A stretch of DNA of 64,000 nt, from assembly GCA_021014325.1 (NCBI GenBank), contig CM037473.1:13392696-13456695 (forward strand), read 5' to 3'. This document shows, one piece after another, positions 21,159 through 31,345 of this stretch. Source of the DNA: Plazaster borealis. Taxonomy: Eukaryota > Echinodermata > Asteroidea > Forcipulatida > Labidiasteridae. The notes below the pieces were generated by a model. It did not search any database and was not told where the DNA came from. It saw nothing but the letters and a program-made list of their open reading frames with translations. The translations under genes and the position numbers were made by a program. Position 1 is the first letter of the stretch, and every line of letters starts with the position of its first letter.

Positions 21159-21317
21159 GCCGTCGATTTTACCAAACTCTTCCTAACTTAGGATTAATCC
21201 TAGGCAATGCTAAGAGATAGGACTTATCTTAAGTTAGGACCGGTACTTAAGACTAGTCCTATCTCTTAGCATTGCCTATTAATCCTAAGTAAGGAAGAGT
21301 TTGGTGAAATCGACGGC
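21159..21317. mobile_element. Foldback MITE with ~80-bp arms
   Basis: The element is almost wholly palindromic. Left: GCCGTCGATTTTACCAAACT, right end: AGTTTGGTGAAATCGACGGC. The arms share TAGGATTAAT and GGCAATGCTAAGAGATAGGA, with the symmetry centre near 21240. The only differences are a few substitutions and a three- to four-base indel. Confidence 0.88.
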
Positions 21318-21613
21318 TGTCTCCCAAGAGTCCGGCGCATTGGCACCCCTGCAAAAATTCCTGTATCTGCCTCTGTAGCTGCTTAATTTTGGCACTCTTT
21401 TCCCAGCTTAAGTTTGTGCTTTGAGTGGATATAGTCTTTTTACCGACATCGCCACAAAGCTACAGTACATTACACACACAAGTGCCATAGCCTAATTTTA
21501 GTTACACAGCCACACACACGCGTGTACATATAAACTGCTCCAATAAAGTATCTAAACACTTACAAATGGTCAGATATATCGGAACCTCAAATAGTATGCA
21601 AAAAATTAATTAA
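21318..21613. other. Unassigned spacer
   Basis: AT-rich DNA with scattered CACACA. Nothing coding-like recognised. Confidence 0.35.
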
Positions 21614-22010
21614 TTAATGCGATGCACAGTTATTTTCTGCGCATTTTGATACCTCTTTTGTTGCGCTTCGATGTTGTTTGGCGGATTTATGGGTACTTGA
21701 GTGGTCGAATTTCGAAAGTTGCAAAAGCCCCTATTCAAGCAAGAGCGTTGTACTGTGACGAATAAGATCAGCATTATTTTTGCCCGCCTTTTATAAATGA
21801 TTTGTTTGTCGCGTGTTGGATAAATCGATTGCGATGAACATCAGCATTATTGTGCGAGTTCCCTTCTGGAATTGGGGTAAATAGGGGCTTTTGCAACTTT
21901 TGAAATTCGACCTTAAGCCACTCAAGTGCCCATAAAATCGCCAAAGAACATCGCAGCGCAACAAAAGAGGTATCAAAGTGCGCAGGTATAACTGTGAATC
22001 AAATTATTAG
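21614..22010. mobile_element. MITE with long terminal inverted repeats
   Basis: The left arm includes TTTTGATACCTCTTTTGTTG and GAAAGTTGCAAAAGCCCCTA. The right arm includes TAGGGGCTTTTGCAACTTTT and CAACAAAAGAGGTATCAAAG. Arms of about 110 bp flank a 130-bp centre. Nothing in the interior is coding. Confidence 0.75.
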
Positions 22011-22194
22011 CTGTTTCGTAGCGCAGCGCAGCGAAACAGCTCTTGTTTTCGTTAAAGTTTTTAAAAAAAATTTATGATTATTATTATTATTATTTTTTCT
22101 TTTTCAGAAGTGACATTTTCAAAGCACTAATTTGCAATGTTCCCAATGAGCAATTGCAATGAAACTTTTAGTGATCAATGAAAGGTATTGGTGC

Positions 22195-23000
22195 AACAAT
22201 GATCCTAAAACAATGATGTCATGATGACGTCATCACCTGTCACGGGACGTCATCTAAAAGTTTAAAATTTTAAATATTTGAAAATCTATATCAAATCAGC
22301 CACAAGAGACCATAGGTTTCTGTTTGCGGGATTGGGTAGGGATAAATCAGGTCTTCATTTTGTTTCGTGTGCGTGACCTCACATGACCTCTACTTCCGGT
22401 TGAAACCGGAAGTGCCTCATAATTCAAAAGTGGCAAAAGTTATGAAGTTGCTTTTAACGATGTTAGTGTCTGGCAAGGGTGGGCAGTTCATAAAAAAATA
22501 TCAATGACGTCACAATACGCAACAGCGCCCTCTAGCGACAGGTTGAAAACTCTTCAAAATGGACTTTTTGAAGATGTGTGTGGTGAAGTTTTGTGTAATC
22601 ACTTCAAAATTTACGCACATGGTGATCGTCAGGCAGCCATTATATGTGTGAAGTTTTAGATCAATGACGTCATCGGGGGTCACGTGACGCGGCATTAAAG
22701 GTGCACTTTTTAAAGTTGTATATCTCCCGAAGTATTAGTGCGATCATGTTGAAACTTGGCAAGTCGTTAGATAATGGCAAGTTCTTGTTAAAGTTGTAAT
22801 GACGTCATCACACGATTTGTTATGATTTTTTCATTTTTTGCCACTTTAAGTCAGAAATTGCTAACGGAACATGCTTTAATCCAAATTATTTTTTAAACGG
22901 GCATGATATGTCATTACTGATTCGAAAAATATTTGACGTCCTCATGACGTCATCATTTCTCAGGTTATATTATCTTAAAGGTACAGTTTTACAAAATATA
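22195..23000. repeat. Dispersed repeat block rich in TGACGTCA
   Basis: Exact TGACGTCA occurs at 22225-22232, 22505-22512, 22665-22672, 22800-22807 and 22945-22952. There are also GACGTCATC half-variants and an inverted Ets-type pair, ACTTCCGGTT with AACCGGAAGT, near 22391-22412. TATATCTCCCGAAGTATTAG and GAAACTTGGCAAGTCG look like a repeat body. The block is cut by the N gap. Confidence 0.6.
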
Positions 23001-23500
23001 NNNNNNNNNNNNNNNNNNNNNNNNNNNNNNNNNNNNNNNNNNNNNNNNNNNNNNNNNNNNNNNNNNNNNNNNNNNNNNNNNNNNNNNNNNNNNNNNNNNN
23101 NNNNNNNNNNNNNNNNNNNNNNNNNNNNNNNNNNNNNNNNNNNNNNNNNNNNNNNNNNNNNNNNNNNNNNNNNNNNNNNNNNNNNNNNNNNNNNNNNNNN
23201 NNNNNNNNNNNNNNNNNNNNNNNNNNNNNNNNNNNNNNNNNNNNNNNNNNNNNNNNNNNNNNNNNNNNNNNNNNNNNNNNNNNNNNNNNNNNNNNNNNNN
23301 NNNNNNNNNNNNNNNNNNNNNNNNNNNNNNNNNNNNNNNNNNNNNNNNNNNNNNNNNNNNNNNNNNNNNNNNNNNNNNNNNNNNNNNNNNNNNNNNNNNN
23401 NNNNNNNNNNNNNNNNNNNNNNNNNNNNNNNNNNNNNNNNNNNNNNNNNNNNNNNNNNNNNNNNNNNNNNNNNNNNNNNNNNNNNNNNNNNNNNNNNNNN
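23001..23500. other. Assembly gap of exactly 500 N
   Basis: A fixed 500-N run marks a scaffold join of unknown true size. Frames that run through it are meaningless. Confidence 0.99.
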
Positions 23501-23601
23501 TAGGGTGGACCGTAGGTGGTTGACATTGAATAGTAGGATAACTTTTAATTGCTCATACTCTTAATTGGAGCATGACTCTTTGAGTTGAGATTCAGTTTCT
23601 G

Positions 23602-26317
23602 TTATCTCAAGTAACTGGTTATCAATGTATTGTTGGCATTGATCTCCCAGCAGCCTGAGCAGATGGAAAGACGTGTTAGTGAAGGTCTTATTTCATTTAT
23701 TAAAAAATGAGGGGTCAAGGTCAACAAAGGAAGGGGCACACTTGATCTGGAGTCCTTTAGGGATAATAATGGATAAAGGGTAACAACGGTACTTATCAAG
23801 ATGTGTCAAGTAGCGAATGTTCTTTTCTTAAAGCTTTCGTAGCTTACGGAAAAGGCACTTGGCGTCAGTAGCAAGTGCCGCAGGAAGTTATGTCATAGGG
23901 AGCAAAGTTGAGAGAAAAAAGGTTAAAACAATCCTGTGGAGAGAACGGGTTATAAAACCTGTAAAGAGAAAAAGTTAACGCAATAAGGCAAAACAATACA
24001 GAGACAAAAGGTAATGAACATTTTGTAAGCATTCAAAAGAGCGTGGAAAACAACAAGTCAATAATTATCAATTCAAAATAAGAGCTTTTTAAGGAACTTT
24101 GTTCTACAACTTCCATAAAATCAAATTCCAAAACACTGTCCTCACACAAATAGAAAGTATGCAGTGATTGTTCAAAGCCTGCTACCAATCACCCAATCAT
24201 CACACATCTCCAGGCAACCACCCACCCCTAGACTCGCCCCAGTCCAAGCTGGACATAGGTTTACTAGGGGTTTACAAAAAAAGGGGGCCTACACTTTCAT
24301 ACCATTACAAATGTGTATTGGCATTGATCTTCCAGTAGCCTGATCAAATGGAAAGACGTGTTAGTTAGTGTCTTATTCCATTTCTTTAAAAATGAGGGGT
24401 CAAGGTCAACAAAGGAAGGAGCACACTTGATCTGGAGTCCTTTAGGGATAATAATGGATAAAGGGTAACAACGGTACTTATCAAGATGTGTCAAGTAGCG
24501 AATGTTCTTTTCTTAAAGCTTTCGTAGCTTACGGAAAAGGCACTTGGCGTCAGTAGCAAGTGCCGCAGGAAGTTATGTCATAGGGAGCAAAGTTGAGAGA
24601 AAAAAGGTTAAAACAATCCTGTGGAGAGAACGGGTTATAAAACCTGTAAAGAGAAAAAGTTAACACAATAAGGCAAAACAATACAGAGACAAAAGGTAAT
24701 GAACATTTTGTAAGCATTCAAAAGAGCGTGGAAAACAACAAGTCAATAATTATCAATTCAAAATAAGAGCTTTTTAAGGAACTTTGTTCTACAACTTCCA
24801 TAAAATCAAATTCCAAAACACTGTCCTCACACAAATAGAAAGTATGCAGTGATTGTTCAAAGCCTGCTACCAATCACCCAATCATCACACATCTCCAGGC
24901 AACCACCCACCCCTAGACTCGCCCCAGTCCAAGCTGGACATAGGTTTACTAGGGGTTTACAAAAAAAGGGGGCCTACACTTTCATACCATTACAAATGTG
25001 TATTGGCATTGATCTTCCAGTAGCCTGATCAAATGGAAAGACGTGTTAGTTAGTGTCTTATTCCATTTCTTTAAAAATGAGGGGTCAAGGTCAACAAAGG
25101 AAGGAGCACACTTGATCTGGAGTCCTTCATGGATAATACTGGATAAAGGGTAACAACGGTACTTATCAAGATGTGTCAACAAGTAGCGAATGTTCTTTTC
25201 TTAAAGCTTTCGTAGCTCACGGAAAAGGCACTTGGTGTCAGTAGCAAGTGACATAGGAAGTTATGTCACGGGGAGCAAAGTTGAGAGAAAAAAGGTTAAA
25301 ACAATCCTGTGTGGAGAGAACGGGTTATAAAACCTGTAAAGAGAAAAAGTTAACACAATAAGGCAAAATAATACAGAGACAAAAGGTAATGAACATTTTG
25401 TAAGCATTCAAAAGAGCGTGGAAAACAACAAGTCAATAATTATCAATTCAAAATAAGAGCTTTTTAAGGAACTTTGTTCTACAACTTCCATAAAATCAAA
25501 TTCCAAAACACTGTCCTCACACAAATAGAAAGTATGCAGTGATTGTTCAAAGCCTGCTACCAATCACCCAATCATCACACATCTCCAGGCAACCACCCAC
25601 CCCTAGACTCACCCCAGTCCAAGCTGGACATAGGTTTACTAGGGTTTACAAAAAAAGGGGGCCTACACTTTCATACCATTACAAATGTGTATTGGCATTG
25701 ATCTTCCAGTAGCCTGATCAAATGGAAAGACGTGTTAGTGAGTGTCTTATTCCATTTCTTTAAAAATGAGGGGTCAAGGTCAACAAAGGAAGGAGCACAC
25801 TTGATCTGGAGTCATTTATGGATAATACTGGATAAAGGGTAACAACGGTACTTATCAAGATGTGTCAACAAGTAGCGAATGTTCTTTTCTTAAAGCTTTC
25901 GTAGCTTACGGAAAAGGCACTTGGTGTCAGTAGCAAGTGACATAGGAAGTTATGTCACGGGGAGCAAAGTTGAGAGAAAAAAGGTTAAAACAATCCTGTG
26001 GAGAGAACGGGTTATAAAACCTGTAAAGAGAAAAAGTTAACACAATCCTGTAAAAGAACAGGTTATGAAACCTGTGGAAAAACAAGTTATTTCTAAACCA
26101 GTAATAAGAAAAAAATTAACACAATCCTGTAGAGAGAACGGGTTATGAAACCTGTGGAGAAAACGGGTTATTTCTAAACCTGTAAAGAGAAAAGGTTAAC
26201 ACAAAACCCTGTAGAGAGAACAGGTTATAAGTTGGCCTCTTACTGTGGAAACGTCTATGAATGTATTTCTTATGGTTAGCTTGGACATTCATGCGTTTCT
26301 TGTTCTGTTTGTCTAGT
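23602..26317 (-). repeat. Tandem ~687-bp retroelement-derived units
   Basis: Units restart at 24291, 24976 and 25665, with partial units on both sides. Each carries, on the minus strand, an ORF piece reading THLDKYRCYPLSIII, GLQIKCAPSFVDLDPSFLKK, WNKTLTNTSFHL and LLEDQCQ, then a block of acceptor-like motifs, then KSSYFELIIID. The first unit (23602-23799) and the last (26377-26697) keep a longer ORF end, CQQYIDNQLLEITETESQLK. The ORF resembles N-terminal regions placed before the reverse transcriptase in some retroelements (Penelope- or DIRS-type come to mind), but I cannot confirm a family. Confidence 0.75.
25975..26235 (-). repeat. Array of splice-acceptor-like motifs
   Basis: On the minus strand the sequence alternates GATTGTGTTAACTTTTTCTC with TTTACAG, and GTTTTATAACCCGTTCTCTC with CACAG, at a 50-55 bp dimer period. 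Each half ends in a pyrimidine tract plus ACAGG, and every other half also has a TTAAC branch-point-like element. About eight copies occur here. Single dimers occur in each 687-bp unit. Confidence 0.7.
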
Positions 26318-26376
26318 AGGGTGGATCGTAGGTGGTTGACATTGAATAGTAGGATAACTTTTAATTGCTCATACTC

Positions 26377-26697
26377 TTAATTGGAGCATGACTCTTTGAG
26401 TTGAGATTCAGTTTCTGTTATCTCAAGTAACTGGTTATCAATGTATTGTTGGCATTGATCTCCCAGCAGCCTGAGCAGATGGAAAGACGTGTTAGTGAGT
26501 GTCTTATTCCATTTCTTTAAAAATGAGGGGTCAAGGTCAACAAAGGAAGGGGCACACTTGATCTGGAGTCCTTTATGGATAATAATGGATAAAGGGTAAC
26601 AACGGTACTTATCAAGATGTGTCAAGTAGCGAATGTTCTTTTCTTTAAGCTTTCGTAGCTTACGGAAAAGGCACTTGGTGTCAGTAGCAAGTGACAT
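26377..26697 (-). pseudogene. Retroelement-like ORF of unknown class, best-preserved copy
   Basis: A 106-residue frame begins MSLATDTKCLFRKLRKLKEK and ends ESQLKESCSN. After the stop, the same frame keeps a protein-like run, YEQLKVILLFNVNHLRSTLL then KQNKKRMNVQANHKKYIHRR, so the stop is probably a mutation. The content is basic and leucine-rich with likely coiled coil and no catalytic motif. Shorter relatives lie in every tandem unit of this block (24297-24494, 24982-25182) and, on the plus strand, in copy B. Confidence 0.5.
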
Positions 26698-26909
26698 AGG
26701 AAGTTATGTCACGGGGAGCAAAGTTGAGAGAAACAAGGTTAAAACAATCCTGTGGAGAGAACGGGTTATAAAACCTGTAAAGAGAAAAAGTTAACACAAT
26801 CAGGCAAAATAAAACAGAGACAAAATGTAATGAACATTTTGTAAGAAAAGAGCGTGGAAAACAACCAGTCAATAATTATCAATTCAAAATAAAAGCTTTT
26901 AAAAGGAAC

Positions 26910-27790
26910 TTTGTTCAAAAGAGGATCAATTAAAATGCCCAGGTTACGCAACGATTTTGATGGTTTAATCATAACATTACCAAGAGTCAAAGTAACATTT
27001 GAAAGGCAGGAGGCAAACCTAGCAGAGGCTGCAACGAAAAACTGTGTTTTTGACTCTTTTAGTTGCAGCTTGTTGATTGTCATCCATTGCTTTATTTGTC
27101 GCACACAAGATTGTAATTTGTGGAGAGCCACTTCGCACGCACCCTCCTCTCTTGGATCAAAACTCACAAGGATTTGCATGTCATCGGCGTAGATGTGGTA
27201 TTTGACGCCGTTTGCACGAAGAATGGTTCCTACTGGACGAGTGTAAGAGCTGTATCCTATTGGTCCAATTAAAGATCCTTGGGGAAAACCATATTCCATG
27301 ACGTGGGCATCAGAAAAAGTTCCAGAGATACCAACCCTGTTTGAGCGATTTTGGAGGCAAGTATCAAACAATGTCAGAGCTTTTCCGTTAATATGAAACC
27401 GCCTATGAAGTCTTTGGATGAAAATTGAATGATCTATTGTGTCAAAAGGTCGAGCATAACAAGAAGTCTGGCATGTTGGTGATCTATAGCAGTAGCAATG
27501 TCATATCCAGATAAGTGCAGTCTCAGTTGAATGAGCAGATTTGCCAGCGGATTGGAATTTTTCAGACAAATTGTTGATGTTGATATGTTCCAGGAAGCGG
27601 CTTGCAGCTACCATTTCTTGTTTGGCCAAAGCTTTTATGTTCGATACTGGCAAATAGTTTTTAAGTGTATTTGGGTCCAGTGTCCGTTTCTTTACAATTG
27701 GAGAGATAGCAGATTCTTTCAATGACTCCGGGAAGACTCTAATAGAAAATGACACATTAATGATATTAGTCAGGACCGGAATAAAGAGAA
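26910..27790 (-). mobile_element. LINE reverse transcriptase fragment (CR1/L2-like)
   Basis: Minus strand. 27755-27501 encodes RVFPESLKESAISPIVKK and STETALI, the RT finger region. 27371 onward encodes FDTCLQNRSNRV, a GFPQGSLIGPIG block and the catalytic YADD at 27181-27192. NLGILIDPLL follows near 26920. A frame break lies between the two segments and a stretch is missing. Immediately after IDPLL the sequence passes into the ~687-bp unit material, so the LINE is fused to the tandem cluster. Confidence 0.85.
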
Positions 27791-28139
27791 TTGGATTCAG
27801 ACTTCTAACATATACAAAATTAAAGCTGAGAAAAAGAACTTTCCATCTATGCCGTATCTTACTCCAAAATTATTTTTTGCGACATAAGGGCCTTTTGTGC
27901 AGACCTGGTCACATTTATTCTTAAAAATTTGGATTACGGATTTCTCAGCTGCAAAAAAATGAGCGGGAGGAAAAAAAACACACAAAAACATGGCCCCCAC
28001 CACCACCTGTACGGTGGCATTCCGAACTGTAGATAGAATCTTCTAGAGAAACATTTACCCTTGATAGGATTTTCTATCCTCACTTAAGCCCTTTTGTCCC
28101 CCGCTAAAAACTTCCTCTTAAACCATTGTGTTGAATAGT

Positions 28140-28856
28140 TCAAGCAGCTCCTTGGGATGGTTTTGGAGAACATTTATTAGCTAACAACTACTGGTAGGAC
28201 TAATGTTTGACTTTGCAAACAATGTTTGTTCTCAATTTAGTTTTTTTGTATCGGTTGTCATAAATAAAATAGGCACTTTGAGGAGCGGCGTCGCTATCAC
28301 ATTGGCATTTAATGATCAATCCGAACAGTACTGATCATTAATAGCATTTAATTGAGTTTATTGTGTCAAGCAGCAGTGCGCCGGTGTGGGAAGCGATTCG
28401 ATTCAACAAAGTTCCATAGTTACAACGTTATATTAATAACGCTACCTACACCAAAGTCAGACTTCATTTCGAAAAACAGTGTTTATCACATTGTTGTGAG
28501 AGTGTCAACTTGTTAGCAGGGTACACGTTGCGTAGTTTTTCATAAACAAGCCTAAATTTCCAAGGAACCTTACCCTCCGGCAGACCATGATGTTGACGGA
28601 ATGTGCATGCCGACCAGCAATGTCAGTGCTGTGTACACTTTGACAGTAAATACGCCGCACACTAGTGATGATAATTGTTGCAATGTCAAGGGAAAAAACC
28701 TTTTCCGAGAATGCGCAGACACGTAAAGTCAGTCGTCCAGCAGTCGATATTGCATGAGTTTTGGTCATAAGCGCACTTGTTACTAATGGTCCATGTACTG
28801 TGCATGTACAAGAATGATGATTTTGGTGAAGTATTACGGTCTGTAAACAGACTCAC
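28140..28856. other. Single-copy sequence after the overlap block
   Basis: TTAATGATCA (28309-28318) and TGATCATTAA (28332-28341) form a short perfect inverted repeat. The rest shows no recognised repeat. It would be intronic if the exons at 28857-30793 belong to one gene. Confidence 0.35.
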
Positions 28857-28905
28857 AACTAATTTCCAAGTAATCAAACACAAAAAGGCCTTCAATACAA
28901 TACTG
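28857..28905 (-). CDS. Candidate exon 4 of an unidentified membrane protein gene
   Basis: The acceptor TGTACACCATTCCAG ends at 28906 and the exon starts at 28905. The donor GTGAGTCTG begins at 28856. The exon is 49 nt, completes the split codon left by exon 3 and ends in phase 0. It encodes SIVLKAFLCLITWKLV, a plausible membrane-spanning helix. Phase compatibility with exon 3 supports it, but the acceptor's pyrimidine tract is weak and the exon is short. Confidence 0.35.
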
Positions 28906-28955
28906 CTGGAATGGTGTACATAACACTGATTTAAATGTGTGCATAAACTCCATCA

Positions 28956-29142
28956 GGGCCCAATTTCATGAAGCTGCTCAAGCAAAAGATTGCTTGATAA
29001 TTTCCTGCTTAGCAGAAATGAGCAGGTTACACTTCACAAATGCTATATGTGACATTTTGGCTGGTAACCTAATTCTGGTAAGCATAATTTTGTTGTGCTT
29101 AGCATACTTTTTGTGCTTCATCAGCTCCATGAAATTGGCCCT
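28956..29142 (+). mobile_element. GGGCCC-ended MITE, family 3, copy 4
   Basis: Ends GGGCCCAATTTCATGAAGCT and CAGCTCCATGAAATTGGCCC enclose GCTTAGCAGAAATGAGCAGG and TTTTGGCTGGTAACC. This is the best-preserved copy of the family in the window. It lies in the proposed intron between exons 3 and 4. Confidence 0.85.
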
Positions 29143-29170
29143 GGCGTCAAGTGGTTAAAGGCGTACTCAC

Positions 29171-29250
29171 GCATAACCTGGGAACAATGTGTCAATTTCT
29201 CGCTGGTTGCAATGTCTGGAGCTCAAGGTAATGACTTTCCAAAACAGGTC
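29171..29250 (-). CDS. Candidate exon 3 of the unidentified membrane protein gene
   Basis: The acceptor TTGTTGTTGTTGCAG precedes 29250 and a consensus donor, GTGAGTAC, follows 29171. Starting in phase 0 it encodes DLFWKVITLSSRHCNQREID then TLFPGYA, with two bases left over. The sequence is protein-like and has no stop in the expected frame. An alternative upstream donor (CCCAG followed by GTTATG) is weaker. Confidence 0.5.
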
Positions 29251-29867
29251 CTGCAACAACAACAAATTTGAAATGGCTAAGTATTTGTTTTAATTCTTTA
29301 TTGCTGTCTTGCCCACTTCTCAGGTCTTGAAATTTGCACCAAAACGCAAGCCCGAGAAATATACAAAAGATGCTTTATTTTTGTCTGAATAAACTGTAAG
29401 GTTTCAATTTTGTACAACAAGAAATTTAGAAGATACAGGTCATAAACAATAAATGATGTCCTATTCGTTAACGTGTTCCAAGCAACAACTTCGTATCTCA
29501 GACATACGACCTTGTTGCAATGAGAAATATGTAGTTTTTCCCCATTGGTTGTCTGCGATGCAGGTTTGTGCAACTCAAAAGACACAAAGATAATATGACC
29601 TTTTGACCAGTCTAAAACCGCGTCTAAAAACCATCTTTGAAAATTTTTGCAAAGACACAGTTCATGTGAATGCTATTTTGTGAAGTTGTGTACACTATTT
29701 TGTGCAGTGTTAACAGCCAACGTAACAGTCCTCAGTGATGCAGCAACTTGTCTGAGAGTCATGCTCCCTGTTCGTAACTGCATTACTGAATACAACTTCT
29801 CATTATATCACAAAGGGGTCAGACTACTTTCCACTTCCAGGCTGGAGGTTTTCTAAAACTTTGGCCT

Positions 29868-29978
29868 TTTTCGAAACCATGGCTTCGACTTTGGCTTGAG
29901 GCTTTGTCGATTATTTTTGAAAATGTGCACTTATGGAGCCCAAAGCCAGAGCGAAAGCCCAAGCTGTGGTTTCAAATA
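29868..29978. mobile_element. Foldback MITE with GAAACCA termini
   Basis: TTTCGAAACCATGGCTTCGA on the left and CCCAAGCTGTGGTTTCAAAT on the right form imperfect inverted termini. The interior is reiterated TTGGCTTGAGGC and AAAGCCAGAGCG sequence. Confidence 0.65.
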
Positions 29979-30035
29979 GGGGCTAAGGCTTAGACTAATA
30001 GTTGAGGTTAAGGGTTAAACATTTCCCTAAAAAGC

Positions 30036-30171
30036 CTGGTTCATACTCAACACAAATTGCGAAAGCAAGGGAATTTCTTTGCCTCACTATTGGAAAACAT
30101 CATGTGATGTCAGCTTGTGATGTCACAATAACTCGCAATTCCAATGGGACTTCCCATGAGTATGAACCCGT
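30036..30171. mobile_element. Foldback MITE with GGTTCATACTC termini
   Basis: CCTGGTTCATACTCAACAC and CATGAGTATGAACCCG are inverted ends. Internal ATTGCGAAAGC and ACTCGCAATT continue the pairing. It is about 135 bp and non-coding. Confidence 0.7.
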
Positions 30172-30215
30172 CTTAAGGATTGAAAGTTAATCTTTAGGCA
30201 AGCATACACTGTTAC

Positions 30216-30281
30216 CTCATCTGGCTTGTCGTCAGAGTCCTCAACCTCAATGTAAGGCTTGTTCTTCACTCTGTTCAAATC
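30216..30281 (-). CDS. Exon 2 of the unidentified membrane protein gene
   Basis: A strong acceptor (CGCTTCCTTTTTTCACCAG) precedes 30281 and a donor (GAG followed by GTAACA) follows 30216. The exon is 66 nt, phase 0 at both ends, and encodes 22 residues, DLNRVKNKPYIEVEDSDDKP then DE. This looks like a charged cytosolic or lumenal loop following the hydrophobic exon 1. I do not recognise the protein. Confidence 0.65.
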
Positions 30282-30662
30282 CTGGTGAAAAAAGGAAGCG
30301 AAAACTACAAGCAATGAGTTGAATTGTCTGGGAAGAAGTGTCAGCCAAAGAGTCAAGTTTTATAATAAACATAAAACTATTTTAGATGAACCAAATTATG
30401 TTTCCGATCAGGGCAGTTCCAAATTGGATGGGACCATTAACACAATTCTCTATCTTGTAATTGTTTTAGTAATAACAACCCAACTAACATCAGAACAGTA
30501 ACATGTCGTTTGTGCCAGACGTCAGGAGTGTCATTTGTGACAGAGGTCAGGGGGTTCCATTCGTGACAGACATGGCGCACTCGAAATGTCCATCATTAAT
30601 ATGATTATTAGTATAATGTATCTTCAACACATCAACGCACACAAGGGTATTTGTATACGCAC

Positions 30663-30793
30663 CTTAGGTTTGGATAGAGCACAGGATCTGAATTTGCCTG
30701 ACCAAAGTGACCTCATGAGCTCAGCAATGCTCAAGATTAGTGTACCAACGGTACCTAGCAGGTTGTAGCTGATCTCACCCTTCATATTCCAAT
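30663..30793 (-). CDS. Exon 1 (first one visible) of an unidentified membrane protein gene
   Basis: The acceptor GACATTTTCGCAG precedes 30793 and the donor AAG followed by GTGCGTATAC follows 30663. The exon is 131 nt: two bases finish a codon, then 43 codons to phase 0. It encodes WNMKGEISYNLLGTVGTLIL and SIAELMRSLWSGKF, with a likely transmembrane helix around LLGTVGTLILSIAELM, then a basic end, SCALSKPK. It joins in phase to the exon at 30216-30281. The 5' exons were not found between 30794 and the next gap. If this contig is reversed in the scaffold, the true gene order relative to the flanks differs from what is shown. Confidence 0.65.
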
Positions 30794-30964
30794 CTGCGAA
30801 AATGTCATCAAAATAGACAGACAGGAAAATAAATTGTAGCAATAAATTGAAAATAAATTGTCAAAAATATCTGCATCAGCTTTTGCAGCAACAACTACTT
30901 TATCAGATACAAAGAAGAAAAGCAACTTCAACCATCAACCCAGCTATCACACGACCTTACTGCA

Positions 30965-31345
30965 ACGTTGCCTGGAGGTTGCGGTTTTGTCATGTTAGGT
31001 AGTAATAGACATACAATGTTGCAACAATGTTAAATGGTGACTTTGTATCGTAACATCACGAGAACGTTTTGCGGCAACCTTGCCTGAAGGTTGCGCTTTC
31101 GTCATGTAACATACTGACGTCTATACAACGTTGCAACGTTTCATTTGGACGTTGTTTTGAAACATTGCTTGCACGCTTTGTCACAATATTGCCTGAAGGT
31201 TGCAGTTTCGTCATGTTACATACTAGCTTATACACAACATTGCAACAAAGTTACAATTTTGCATTCCATACCATCGCGTGGACGTTTTCTAGAAATGTTG
31301 GCTGAAGGTTACGGTTTTGGTTACTTAGCAACGTACACACATTGT
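30965..31345 (+). repeat. ~110-bp tandem repeat of TTGCCTGAAGGTTGC type
   Basis: Units restart near 30968, 31080, 31190 and 31302 with TTGCCTGAAGGTTGC followed by TTTCGTCATGTTACATACT and AACGTTGCAACAATGTT-like segments. Related units appear at 33675-33905. Divergence is moderate. Confidence 0.7.

Larger units (their letters stand above)
23501..28139 (-). repeat. Inverted-duplicate block, copy A (contig-end overlap)
   Basis: The reverse complement of this 4639-bp block matches 40001-44598 along its whole length. It includes the same three internal ~687-bp units and shared unusual variants, such as ATTTCATTTATTAAAAAATG near 23690. The left edge coincides with the gap at 23500, and the right edge corresponds to base 40001, which coincides with the other gap. 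This is the geometry of two contigs overlapping end to end with one reversed. Confidence 0.9.
29251..30215 (-). other. Proposed intron 2, with two foldback MITEs
   Basis: A non-coding stretch between proposed exons. It contains the MITEs at 29868-29978 and 30036-30171 and no convincing additional exon. Confidence 0.4.

Noticed and set aside
22908..23564. Open frame crossing the first N gap
   Set aside because: Most of the frame is N; it carries no information. The same applies to 39450-40022.
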